Positions 1-7,623 of a DNA stretch of 64,000 bases are shown one piece after another. Position 1 is the stretch's first letter; each line of letters starts with the position of its first letter. The DNA lies in contig CAVYKN010000020.1 in NCBI GenBank assembly GCA_963769115.1, positions 124,001-188,000 of the forward strand, read 5' to 3'. The position numbers and the translations under genes are program-made. The notes beneath the pieces are model-generated. The model was not told the DNA's origin. It searched no databases and saw nothing but the letters and a program-made list of their open reading frames with translations. This stretch comes from DASTFY01 sp963769115 (GTDB lineage Bacteria > Actinomycetota > Acidimicrobiia > Acidimicrobiales > Ilumatobacteraceae).

Positions 1-2
1 CG

Positions 3-1149
3 CGGAGCAGCACCGACCGATTGGTCGCCGGCGTGGCCGGGGGCCTGGCCCGGCGCCTCCAGGCGGACACCTACGTCGTGCGTGTCGCCTTCGTGCTCCT
101 GGGTGTGGCCGGTGGGGTCGGCGTGCTGCTCTACGCAGTCGCCTGGTTGCTCTCCGAGCCGCCTGCGGACCAGCCCACGATCGCCGCACGGCCCGAACGG
201 TCGGTGGCGGTCGGGTGCGTCACCGGAGCGGCGCTGGTCCTGCTCAGGAGCGTCGGGCTGTGGCCTGGGGACGCGGTCATGGTGCCGGCCGTGGTCGTCG
301 CTGCCGGATCGGCCTTGGTGTGGCACGACGCGCCCCGCGTCTGCGAGTTCACGGGCGCCGACCGATCCGTTCGAACGGCTCATGACCGGCCGGCTCTCCG
401 TCTCCCGGGTCGATCGGCGGGGTCGTCCTGATCGCCGTCGGTCTCGCCACGCTGGCCTCCGAGGGCAAGCTCTCCTCGGTCCCCCGGTCGGCGGCCGCGC
501 TGGCCCTGGCGTTGGCCGGGGTGGCCCTCGTGGTCGGTCCCTACACCGGCCGCCTCCTGGGGGCGGTGCGGTCGGCCGAGCGGGAGCAGATCCGCACCGA
601 GGAACGGGCCGAGATGGCGGCGCACCTCCACGATTCCGTCCTGCAGACGCTGGCCCTCATGCAGCGGGCCGCCGACGATCCGCGGCGGATGGTCCTCCTG
701 GCCCGCCGCCAGGAGCGGGAGCTCCGTCAGTGGCTGTACGGCGGCGGGCCGGACGCCTTGGCCGAGGGATCGGTGGCCGAGCGGGCCCAGGCCCTGGCGG
801 CCGAGATCGAGCTCGACCACGACGTCCCCGTGGAGCTCGTGGTCGTCGGGGACCACCCGGGCAACGAGGCGCTGGCCGCCCTCCTGGGCGCGGTGCGCGA
901 GGCGTCCGTGAACGCGGCCCGGCACGCCGGCACCGACGAGGTGGACGTCTACCTCGAGATCGGGCCCAGCGCGGCGGTGGCCTTCGTGCGGGACAAGGGC
1001 TGCGGCTTCGAGCCCGACGCGGTCGCCGCCGACAGCCATGGCATCACCCACTCCATCCGCGGGCGGCTGGAACGCTGCGGCGGGCCGGGCGCGGGTGGAG
1101 ACCGCCGCCAGGGACGGGCACGGAGTGGGAGCTGGAGGTGCCGCTGTGA
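3..1149 (+). CDS. PspC-domain sensor histidine kinase, 5' partial, frameshifted
   Basis: Membrane sensor kinase, probably an envelope-stress sensor. The gene enters from beyond the left edge. Codons 3 to about 340 encode a PspC domain (GVAGGLARRL, then two hydrophobic helices). The reading then moves to frame 1 (DPFERLMTGRL, about 361-395) and frame 2 from about 400, where further hydrophobic segments follow. The HisKA_3 H-box HLHDSVLQTL lies near 620-650, the ATPase N-box EASVNAARHAG near 898-930 and a G-box (DKGCGF) near 990-1010. Two more compensating shifts near 1080-1115 are needed to reach GTEWELEVPL and the stop. The stop overlaps the GTG of the response regulator, so the two are co-translated as a two-component system. 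The four shifts look like sequencing indels. Family identity is firm; the signal sensed is inferred. Confidence 0.82.
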   Translation, partial: GAAPTDWSPAWPGAWPGASRRTPTSCVSPSCSWVWPVGSACCSTQSPGCSPSRLRTSPRSPHGPNGRWRSGASPERRWSCSGASGCGLGTRSWCRPWSSLPDRPWCGTTRPASASSRAPTDPFERLMTGRLSVSRVDRRGRPDRRRSRHAGLRGQALLGPPVGGRAGPGVGRGGPRGRSLHRPPPGGGAVGRAGADPHRGTGRDGGAPPRFRPADAGPHAAGRRRSAADGPPGPPPGAGAPSVAVRRRAGRLGRGIGGRAGPGPGGRDRARPRRPRGARGRRGPPGQRGAGRPPGRGARGVRERGPARRHRRGGRLPRDRAQRGGGLRAGQGLRLRARRGRRRQPWHHPLHPRAAGTLRRAGRGWRPPPGTGTEWELEVPL

Positions 1150-1799
1150 GCGCGCCGGACACGGCACCGCCCCGGGTGTTCGTCGTGGACGACCACGCGC
1201 TGTTCCGGGCCGGCGTGCGGGCGGAGCTGGGTCCGTCCGTCACCATCGTCGGTGACGCCGGTGACGTGGACGACGCCGTGGCCGGCATCGTCGCCAGCGA
1301 ACCCGACGTCGTCCTGCTCGACGTCCACCTGCCCGGCGGTGGCGGCCGGGCGGTCGTGGAGGCGGTGCGGACCCGGGCGCCGGACGTCCGCTTCCTCGCG
1401 CTCTCGGTGTCCGACGCCGCCGAGGACGTGCTCGGCCTCATCCGGTGCGGTGCCCGCGGCTACGTGACGAAGACGATCACCCGTGACGAGCTCGTCGACG
1501 CCATCGAACGGGTGCGCAGCGGGGACGCCGTGTTCTCGCCCCGCCTGGCCGGCTTCGTGCTCGACGCCTTCGCGGGTGACCTCCCCACTCCGATCGACCC
1601 CGAGCTGGACCAGCTGACGCCCCGCGAGCGGGAGGTCCTGCGGCTCATCGCCCGCGGCTACTCGTACAAGGAGATGGCGAACCGCCTGCACCTCTCGGTC
1701 AAGACCGTCGAGACCCACGTGTCGTCGGTGCTGCGCAAGCTCCAGCTCTCCAACCGCCACGAGCTGACGACCTGGGCCGCCGACCGCCGCCTGCTCTGA
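1146..1799 (+). CDS. LuxR/NarL-family response regulator
   Basis: Cytoplasmic transcription regulator of 217 aa, partner of the overlapping PspC-domain kinase. The receiver domain covers about residues 8-125, with the acidic pair in VFVVDDHALF, a phospho-acceptor Asp at about residue 59 (VVLLDVHLPGG) and the conserved Lys in GYVTKTI. The LuxR-type helix-turn-helix covers about residues 150-215 (LTPREREVLRLIARGYSYKE, VKTVETHVSSVL). I chose GTG 1146 because it overlaps the kinase stop in a GTGA arrangement and starts immediately before the receiver; an upstream GTG would add out-of-family residues. Targets are unknown. A pspA homologue sits about 10 kb downstream and is a reasonable candidate target, but that is inference. 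Confidence 0.9.
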   Translation: MSAPDTAPPRVFVVDDHALFRAGVRAELGPSVTIVGDAGDVDDAVAGIVASEPDVVLLDVHLPGGGGRAVVEAVRTRAPDVRFLALSVSDAAEDVLGLIRCGARGYVTKTITRDELVDAIERVRSGDAVFSPRLAGFVLDAFAGDLPTPIDPELDQLTPREREVLRLIARGYSYKEMANRLHLSVKTVETHVSSVLRKLQLSNRHELTTWAADRRLL

Positions 1800-1836
1800 A
1801 CCGGGCCTGTTCTGAACCGGGCCCTTCTGAACCGGG
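1795..1836 (+). repeat. Three direct copies of TCTGAACCGGG
   Basis: Three exact 11-bp copies start at 1795, 1811 and 1826 (spacing 16 and 15). The first copy contains the stop codon of the response regulator. The copies run into a short stem candidate, CGGGTGATGCCCG (about 1833-1845). The unit does not match any element I know. It could be local slippage or a binding array for the neighbouring regulator. Confidence 0.75.
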
Positions 1837-1897
1837 TGATGCCCGTCACCGTATCTGCACATGCGCTCGCCGCTCTGACGAGACAGACGAAGCAGGC

Positions 1898-1906
1898 AGG
1901 AGGTGA
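1898..1906 (+). promoter_or_regulatory. Full-length Shine-Dalgarno site
   Basis: AGGAGGTGA is a 9-nt full complement to the usual 16S anti-SD and lies 5 nt before ATG 1912. It decides the start of the small protein: ATG 1912, not GTG 1903, which lies inside the SD itself. Most genes in this window have weaker sites, so strong expression of a 60-residue protein is implied. Confidence 0.8.
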
Positions 1907-1911
1907 CCCCG

Positions 1912-2094
1912 ATGCCCCAAACCCGGACCGCCAAGCACCTGATCGGACACGACGTGGCCATCGACTGCCACGACGGCCGCCGCACCCGCGGACGGCTGCT
2001 CAACGCCACCGCTCGCAGTCTGTGGGTGGTGGCGGGCGACGAGGACCGGTTCATCCCCGTGAGCTCGATCGCCCACGTGCACCTGGCCCGATAG
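1912..2094 (+). CDS. Small Sm-like protein, 60 aa
   Basis: Predicted cytoplasmic protein of 60 residues with no named family that I can assign. The pattern is a short basic N-terminus, then LIGHDVAIDCHDGRRTRGRL and IPVSSIAHVHL. The spacing of V-x-I, D-G-R, G-x-L and a final I-x-x-V resembles a minimal Sm/Lsm-like beta barrel, seen also in short actinobacterial proteins of unknown function. It has no cysteines apart from one and no membrane segment. It is monocistronic, between the response regulator and a DinB protein, with an unusually strong ribosome binding site. The Sm-like reading is inferred from pattern only; RNA binding is not shown. Confidence 0.65.
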   Translation: MPQTRTAKHLIGHDVAIDCHDGRRTRGRLLNATARSLWVVAGDEDRFIPVSSIAHVHLAR

Positions 2095-2184
2095 GCGCCT
2101 CGCCGCCTGCCGGCCACCGTCGGCAGGATCCTCGCGATCAGCGGCCGACACACCCGTCGCCTCAGGCCCCCGCCGCAAGCGACC

Positions 2185-2661
2185 ATGGCTGCCATGGACA
2201 ACGCTGCGCTCATCGACCGCTACGAGGCCGGACCGGCGGAGGTGCGGGACGCTCTCGCCGCCATCGATGCCGACGAGCTGGACCGGCGACCGGCACCGGG
2301 GGCCTGGTCGGCGCGTGAGGTCGTCCACCACCTCGCGGACAGCGAGACCACCAGCTATCTCCGGCTCCGGCGGATGCTGGCCATGGATCGCCCGGAGCTC
2401 CAGAGCTACGACGAGGCGGCTTGGGCCGCGGAGCCCCGCCTGGCCTACGACGGGCCCATCGAACCGCCGCTCGCCGTGCTGGACGCGGTGCGGGCGGCCA
2501 CGACCGTGCTCCTCCGCCGGCTCGACGACGACGACTTCGCGCGGCTCGGCGTCCATCCCGAGCACGAGGACTACTCGGTGCAGATCTGGCTGGAGATCTA
2601 CGCCGACCACGCCCACATCCACGCCGACCAGATCCGGCGGGCGCGGCAAGGGCTGGCCTGA
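2185..2661 (+). CDS. DinB-family metal-dependent protein
   Basis: A 158-aa four-helix DinB/YfiT-type protein. Members bind a divalent metal through three histidines and often act as thiol (mycothiol or bacillithiol) transferases or hydrolases. The first ligand region is EVVHHLADSE (about residues 45-54) and the second is the C-terminal YADHAHIHADQI (about 143-154). ATG 2185 is taken as start; ATG 2194 (MDNAALI) is equally possible and gives the more usual N-terminus. It is convergent with, and 7 bp from, the PhyH-family gene. Substrate unknown. Confidence 0.85.
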   Translation: MAAMDNAALIDRYEAGPAEVRDALAAIDADELDRRPAPGAWSAREVVHHLADSETTSYLRLRRMLAMDRPELQSYDEAAWAAEPRLAYDGPIEPPLAVLDAVRAATTVLLRRLDDDDFARLGVHPEHEDYSVQIWLEIYADHAHIHADQIRRARQGLA

Positions 2662-2668
2662 GCCGGCG

Positions 2669-3406
2669 TCAGACGACCGGTTGGTGATAGGCGACCGAGG
2701 GTGGTTGCAGCAGCAACCGTTGCCGCTCGGTGAGCTGCTCGAGCAGTGCCGCCGGCCACCGCTGGTCCTCCGCCCACGTCGAGCTCCCCGGCGAGTACTT
2801 GTAGAGCAGCGTGCGCCGGACCTCCGGACCCCGCCAGGCCAGCGTGCCGTGGGTGAGCGCCTCCGTGAACACGACGAGGTCACCGGCGGCCAGCGGGACC
2901 TCCATGGTCAGCCGGCCGTCGGGCCGCTCGGGTAGGGCGAAGCCCGCCTTGTGGCTCCCCGGCACGCAGCAGAAGCCGCCGCCTCCGGCCGGATGGTCGA
3001 CGAGCGCCCACTGCACCGCCACCAGACCGCAGCGGATCCTGCCGTCCCGCACGAGGTAGTACTGCGCGGGATCGAACGGGGTGGCGCCGCCGTGCAGCCC
3101 CAGCCCGCTCGTGCCCGGCGCCATCACGATGCCGTACGCGTGGTCGAGGCGGACGTGCACACCGCACAACTCGACCACCAGGTCGAACACCGCGGGATGA
3201 TCGATCAGGTGCTGGAAGGCCACGGCGCGGGGCAGGTGGCCGCTGAAGCGCTGGCTCTGGATCGTCTCGCCCGGTGGCGCCAGCCCGAGGCCGTCGATGG
3301 CTTCGTGGAGCGCGGCCAGCTCGGCCGGACCCAGCACGCCGCGGCGCACGAGGAAGCCCTGAAGGTCGAAGGAGTAGCGCTCGTCGTCGGTCAGCGGCCC
3401 CACCAC
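2669..3406 (-). CDS. Phytanoyl-CoA dioxygenase (PhyH) family protein
   Basis: About 245 aa, a non-haem Fe(II)/2-oxoglutarate oxygenase of the PhyH family. The start of the family fold is FDLQGFLVRRG near the N-terminus. The metal/co-substrate region includes the LHGGATPFD stretch, then GSHKAGF, a distal histidine in LTHGTLAW and the 2-oxoglutarate arginine region RRTLLYKYSPG. No ATG fits, so I use GTG 3406 (or the adjacent GTG 3403), just before LTDDERYSF; the longer upstream open frame is low-complexity and antisense to the next gene's leader. Divergent from the luciferase-like gene at 3484. The substrate cannot be told from sequence. Confidence 0.8.
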   Translation of the reverse strand: MVGPLTDDERYSFDLQGFLVRRGVLGPAELAALHEAIDGLGLAPPGETIQSQRFSGHLPRAVAFQHLIDHPAVFDLVVELCGVHVRLDHAYGIVMAPGTSGLGLHGGATPFDPAQYYLVRDGRIRCGLVAVQWALVDHPAGGGGFCCVPGSHKAGFALPERPDGRLTMEVPLAAGDLVVFTEALTHGTLAWRGPEVRRTLLYKYSPGSSTWAEDQRWPAALLEQLTERQRLLLQPPSVAYHQPVV

Positions 3407-3483
3407 CGGCCACCCTAAAGGGGAGCGCGCGCCGGGCGCGCGGTGCCGAGCAGAACGCCCGTTCCGCCTTCTATGGTGCGGCG

Positions 3484-4710
3484 ATGGACCGGCTCCGCTT
3501 CGGCACGTTCTTGGCGCCCCACCATCCCCTGGGCGAGAGCCCGACGCTCCTGATCCGGCGCGACCTCGACCTGGTGGAGCACCTCGACCGGTTGGGCTAC
3601 GACGAGTTCTGGTGCGGGGAGCACCACTCGAGCGGCTGGGAGATGATCGCCTCACCCGAGATGTTCCTGGCCGCCGCCGGCGAGCGCACGGCGACCATCA
3701 AGCTCGGAACCGGTGTGGTGTCATTGCCGTACCACCACCCCTTCCAGGTGGCCCAGCGCATCGTCCAGCTCGACCACATGACGAGGGGCCGGGCCATGTT
3801 CGGGACCGGGCCGGGCGCGCTGCCGTCCGATGCCCGCACCATGGGCGTCGATCCCATGCTGCTGCGCGACCGCCAGGACGAGTCCCTCGGCGTCATCCGC
3901 CGCCTGCTGAGCGGCGAGGACCGCTTCACCTACGAGTGCGACTGGTTCACGCTGCGCGACGCCGCGCTCCAGCTCCTACCCGTCCAGCGCGACATGCCGA
4001 TGACGGTCGCCTCCTCCATCAGCCCGAGCGGCATGCAGCTGGCCGGCAAGTACGGGATCGGCGTCCTGTCGATCGCCTCGAACTCGACCGCCGGCCTGCA
4101 GGCGCTGCCCACCCAGTGGGGTCTGGCCGAGGAGAGCGCGGCGAAGCACGGGCAGCAGGTCGACCGGGCGGCGTGGCGCGTGCTGATGGCCTGGCACATC
4201 GCCGAGGACAAGGAGCAGGCCCGGCGGGAGGCCGTCGACGGGCTCCACCGCTGGCACAACGAGTACAACGTCCACGTCCTCGGGCGCCCGGGGGCGGTGC
4301 GGGTCGAGAGCGCGTGGGAGCTGCTCGAACAGGTGGCGGAACAGGGGTCGAACGGTGCCGGGGCCGCCGTCATCGGCACCCCTGACGACCTCGTCGCCGC
4401 CATCCGCCACCTGCAGGAGCTGACCGGCGGGTTCGGCGTCGTGCTCGGCTTCGCCCACGACTGGGCCAACCACGAGGCCACCATGCGCAGCTGGGAGCTG
4501 GTGGCCCGCTACGTCATCCCCGAGCTGGACGGCTCGCTGCGACCGCTACGCGCCTCGGCCGACTACGTGCACGAGAACCAGCGCGAGCTCATCGCCGGAG
4601 CGTCGGCCGCCGTGATGCAGAAGATCATGGCCAACGAGACCGCGGCCAAGGCGATGGCGGTCACGATGCAACAGATGGCCGAGCGTCAGCAGCAGCAAGA
4701 GCAGAGCTGA
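3484..4710 (+). CDS. LLM-class flavin-dependent oxidoreductase (LimB-like)
   Basis: A 408-aa luciferase-like monooxygenase with a TIM barrel, using reduced flavin (or F420). The N-terminus RFGTFLAPHHPLGESP and the segments FWCGEHHSSGWE, GTGVVSLPYHHPFQVAQR and GRAMFGTGPGALPSDA match the subgroup annotated as limonene 1,2-monooxygenase/alkanal monooxygenase-like. The C-terminal helix is long and Gln-rich. ATG 3484 follows a TATGGT-type -10 element by only a few bases, so the mRNA may be nearly leaderless. It is divergent from the PhyH oxygenase, which suggests a shared oxidative catabolic role, but the substrate is not determinable. Confidence 0.88.
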   Translation: MDRLRFGTFLAPHHPLGESPTLLIRRDLDLVEHLDRLGYDEFWCGEHHSSGWEMIASPEMFLAAAGERTATIKLGTGVVSLPYHHPFQVAQRIVQLDHMTRGRAMFGTGPGALPSDARTMGVDPMLLRDRQDESLGVIRRLLSGEDRFTYECDWFTLRDAALQLLPVQRDMPMTVASSISPSGMQLAGKYGIGVLSIASNSTAGLQALPTQWGLAEESAAKHGQQVDRAAWRVLMAWHIAEDKEQARREAVDGLHRWHNEYNVHVLGRPGAVRVESAWELLEQVAEQGSNGAGAAVIGTPDDLVAAIRHLQELTGGFGVVLGFAHDWANHEATMRSWELVARYVIPELDGSLRPLRASADYVHENQRELIAGASAAVMQKIMANETAAKAMAVTMQQMAERQQQQEQS

Positions 4711-4725
4711 CGCGCGAGCGCTCGT

Positions 4726-4911
4726 TCAGTCCTCGGCGCGCTGGGCCACCGCGTTGGCCGTGACGTTGACCTTCGGGACGTACTCGGGCGCCTCGACCTC
4801 CCGGGCCGTGGCGGCGTAGCGGGCGCGCAGCTCGTCCACGCAGACCGGACACGGTCCGTAGAGGTCGGCGTCCACCGAGCGGTGGCAGCGTGGGCAGTCG
4901 AACGTCGTCAT
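4726..4911 (-). CDS. Small zinc-ribbon protein
   Basis: A 61-aa protein with two Cys pairs, FDCPRCHRS near the N-terminus and CPVCVDEL around residue 21, forming a likely zinc ribbon, followed by a charged helix (LRARYAATAREVE) and a tail. Probably cytoplasmic. It sits 7 bp downstream of the mycothiol-type isomerase gene on the same strand, so the two probably share a transcript. It is convergent with the luciferase-like gene; a short palindrome CGAGCGCTCG (about 4715-4724) lies between their stops. No function can be assigned. Confidence 0.75.
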   Translation of the reverse strand: MTTFDCPRCHRSVDADLYGPCPVCVDELRARYAATAREVEAPEYVPKVNVTANAVAQRAED

Positions 4912-4918
4912 CGCAACC

Positions 4919-5719
4919 TCAGATCACGTTGAAGGCGTCGAGGACCTGGGCGGCGTAGGCCTCGTCGCCTTCGATGGTCACGTCCATGGACCGCCAGTCC
5001 CGCCGCTTGGTCCCCCAGCACACGAACTCGTGCGGCGTGGACCGCACGACCGCTGCCGCGCTGCCGTCGGCGTCGGGCACGACGGACGTGAGCCCGCCGG
5101 GCTCGGTCGGGGGTTGCAGCGACCAGCCGCCCCCGCCGGGGCCGTCGAAGACCAGGGTGACAGGCCGGTCGACGACGGACAGGGCGTCGGTGCACATCTG
5201 CGGGAGACCGGCCAGCATCCACGTCATCGTCTCCGTGAGCACCGCAGGGTCCTGCGGCAGGTCTCGCGCCACCGGGCCGTTGGGCGCGGCGATGTCCCAC
5301 CGCAGGTGGCAGTAGTGATCGAACACCAGGGCGTTGGCCAGCAGGTGCAGCGGATGGCTGCCCAGGTTGGCCAGCGGCACGACCGTCGTCGCCACGCCCT
5401 GGCCCTGCAGGGCGACGAGAGCCTCGCGTCCCTTCGCGCTCCACTCCTCGTAGTCGGCCAGGACCTCCGCGCTCGTCCAGTCCTTACGAGCTCCCACCGG
5501 CACCTCGGCATTGGCTTCCACGTCCGGGCTGGTCCCACCGTCGATCGAGCCGGGGTCGGCGATCGTGTGGAACACCGCGCCCATGTGGGCGGCGACGTCC
5601 TGCACCCGCCAGCCCGCGCAGTCGCTCGGTGCCGCCCACTCCTCCGCGCTCAGGCTGCGAAACAGCTCCAGCGCCCGCGCCTGCTCGGCATCGAGCGCGC
5701 TGATGGCCTCCGTCGTCAT
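4919..5719 (-). CDS. Maleylpyruvate isomerase-family mycothiol-dependent enzyme
   Basis: A 266-aa protein of the mycothiol maleylpyruvate isomerase-like family (TIGR03083 type). The N-terminal DinB-like helical domain carries the typical CAGWRVQDVAAHMGAV, with the first metal histidine, and VFDHYCHLRWDI further on; a C-terminal sterol-carrier-like domain follows (VTLVFDGPGGGGWS). The family uses mycothiol, an actinobacterial thiol, for isomerisation, epoxide opening or detoxification. The start ATG 5719 gives the standard N-terminus. Paired with the downstream zinc-ribbon gene. The exact substrate is unknown. Confidence 0.86.
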   Translation of the reverse strand: MTTEAISALDAEQARALELFRSLSAEEWAAPSDCAGWRVQDVAAHMGAVFHTIADPGSIDGGTSPDVEANAEVPVGARKDWTSAEVLADYEEWSAKGREALVALQGQGVATTVVPLANLGSHPLHLLANALVFDHYCHLRWDIAAPNGPVARDLPQDPAVLTETMTWMLAGLPQMCTDALSVVDRPVTLVFDGPGGGGWSLQPPTEPGGLTSVVPDADGSAAAVVRSTPHEFVCWGTKRRDWRSMDVTIEGDEAYAAQVLDAFNVI

Positions 5720-5773
5720 GGCTCTCTCCCTGCCGGCTCGAAGAGGAACGGCCGGACGAGCGTAGAGGACCGC

Positions 5774-7465
5774 TCAGTCGGTCGAGCGGAGCAACCGGCC
5801 GGCGAGCACGCCCGTGTGCTTGCCGTGGTCCATGAAGACCTGGCCGTTGACCACGGAGTACTCGTACCCGCTGCTGCCCTGGACGTAGCGGCCGGCGCCG
5901 CCCGGGAAGTCGTGGACGAACTCGGGCTGATGGAGGGTGAGCTCGTCGAGGTCGATCACGTTCAGGTCGGCGAACGCACCGGGCCGCAGCACGCCCCGGT
6001 CGACGATGCCGAACAGCTCCGCCGTGTCCGAGGTCAGCCGGCGGATGGCCTCCTCCAGCTCCCAGCGGCCCTTCTCCCTGATCCAGTACGTCAGGTAGAA
6101 GGTGGGCTGGCTGGCGTCCATGATCTGGCCCACGTGCGCGCCGGCATCGGCGAGGCCGAGCGTCACCAGCGGGTCGTCGAGCATCTCCTCGACGGCGCCG
6201 AGGCACTGGTTGAGGAACGGGTAGTTGCAGACCAGCGTGCCGTCCGTCTCCAGCGCCAACTCGATGAAGGCCGCGGCCGGCGAGACGCCGCGCCGTTCGG
6301 CGTGCGCGGCCAGGCTGCTCTCAGGATCGCAGTCGTAGCGGGCCGGCCCGGGCGGCAGCACGTAGAGCTCGCGCAGGTCCAGGCGAGGTTGGTGCTCTTC
6401 GGCCTCGGCGATCAACTGCGCACGGGTGGCGGCGTCGCGCAGCGCGAGAAGTTGCTCTTGCACCGAGTGGCCACGGAGCTGGCGCCAGGCGGGACTGCCG
6501 TCGAACGGAGTCCGGCTCTGGAGCCCGAACAGGACGCCCACGCCCCGCGCCGTCGTCTGCGGCCGGACGCAACCACCAAGGATGTTCTCCTCCTTGGCGA
6601 AGCCGACCACGCGGCGGAACAGCTCGGGTCTGCGGTCGGACTGGGCCAGACCGAAGGTGACCGGCCGCCCCGAGCGGCGCGACACCTCGCCCATCCAGGC
6701 CAGCTCGGCGCGCGTGCCCGACAGGTCCTCACCGTCGCGCTCGCCGAGGCGCGATGCGCTCTCGAACACGCCCCGCCGGTGCCGGCCCAGCACGTCGGCG
6801 ATGGCGTACAGCTCGTCAGGCGTGGCCCACGTGCCGGGCACCGGTCGGCCGTCCGGCACGGTGTGCAGCAGCGTCCGCGACGTGGAGAAGCCGAGGGCCC
6901 CGGCCTCCATGGCCTCGTCGACCAGCTCCACCATCGCCGCGATGTCCTCGTCCGTGGCCGGCGCGTCGTCCATGCTCCGCTCGCCCATGGCGTGGTGGCG
7001 CACCGCGCAGTGGCCGACCATCCCGCCCACGTTCGGGCCCTTGGGGAGCCGGTTCATGGTCTCCAGGTACTCGCCGTAGGACACCCAGTCCCAGGGCAGC
7101 CCGTCGAGGATGGCCGCACGGGGGATGTCCTCGACGCTCTCCATGAGCTCGGCCAGGTAGGCCCGATCCTCGGGGCGGCAGGGGGCGAAGGTGACGCCGC
7201 AGTTGCCCATGACGACGCTGGTCACGCCGTGAAAGCAGCTCGACGAACCGATCGGATCCCAGGCGAGCTGGGCGTCGAGGTGGGTGTGGATGTCCACGAA
7301 ACCGGGCGTGACGATGCACCCGTCGGCGTCGAGCTCGCGGTGGCCCGTGGCATCCAGCGCGGCATCGACAGCGACCACGCGGTCGCCGATGACTCCCACG
7401 TCAGCGGGTCGGGCCGGAGCCCCAGTGCCGTCGACGACCGTGCCGTTCCTGATGATCAGATCCAT
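5774..7465 (-). CDS. N-acyl-D-amino-acid deacylase-type amidohydrolase
   Basis: A 563-aa amidohydrolase family 3 enzyme. The N-terminal beta sandwich (LIIRNGTVVDGTG) leads to the metal motif DIHTHLDAQLAWDP; ALGFSTSR and a late aspartate in LGLADAGAHVGQI match D-aminoacylase and related dihydroorotase-like enzymes. Such proteins hydrolyse N-acyl-D-amino acids or cyclic amides in the cytoplasm. ATG 7465 (MDLIIRNG) is preferred over the 12-residue longer start because it matches the family N-terminus and follows a purine-rich AAGGGGACGG. Divergent from the F420-type gene at 7624 across a 158-bp region with nested inverted repeats. Confidence 0.88.
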   Translation of the reverse strand: MDLIIRNGTVVDGTGAPARPADVGVIGDRVVAVDAALDATGHRELDADGCIVTPGFVDIHTHLDAQLAWDPIGSSSCFHGVTSVVMGNCGVTFAPCRPEDRAYLAELMESVEDIPRAAILDGLPWDWVSYGEYLETMNRLPKGPNVGGMVGHCAVRHHAMGERSMDDAPATDEDIAAMVELVDEAMEAGALGFSTSRTLLHTVPDGRPVPGTWATPDELYAIADVLGRHRRGVFESASRLGERDGEDLSGTRAELAWMGEVSRRSGRPVTFGLAQSDRRPELFRRVVGFAKEENILGGCVRPQTTARGVGVLFGLQSRTPFDGSPAWRQLRGHSVQEQLLALRDAATRAQLIAEAEEHQPRLDLRELYVLPPGPARYDCDPESSLAAHAERRGVSPAAAFIELALETDGTLVCNYPFLNQCLGAVEEMLDDPLVTLGLADAGAHVGQIMDASQPTFYLTYWIREKGRWELEEAIRRLTSDTAELFGIVDRGVLRPGAFADLNVIDLDELTLHQPEFVHDFPGGAGRYVQGSSGYEYSVVNGQVFMDHGKHTGVLAGRLLRSTD

Positions 7466-7543
7466 GTCCACAAGCCGTCCCCTTGCTGTCGGGCATGGCA
7501 TATCCGAGCGTGTCTACCCATCCGGTGCCCCGCCCCGCCACCT

Positions 7544-7571
7544 TGTGACGGCATTTGTCACAGAGGTGACA
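7544..7571. promoter_or_regulatory. Nested inverted repeats in divergent promoter region
   Basis: TGTGAC (7544-7549) pairs with GTCACA (7557-7562), and TGTCAC (7556-7561) pairs with GTGACA (7566-7571) around a 4-bp spacer. These are three alternating half-sites between the divergent amidohydrolase and F420-type oxidoreductase genes. They look like a dimeric regulator's operator. The 9-bp spacing between TGTGA and TCACA is wrong for a Crp site. Confidence 0.5.
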
Positions 7572-7623
7572 CCAAGGGCGCGCGGGCCGTCAGCCATCGG
7601 ACGCGCACCGTAGGCTCGCCCCG

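Noticed and set aside
7544..7562. Crp/cAMP site TGTGA...TCACA
   Set aside because: Spacing is 9 bp rather than 6; treated as a different inverted repeat.
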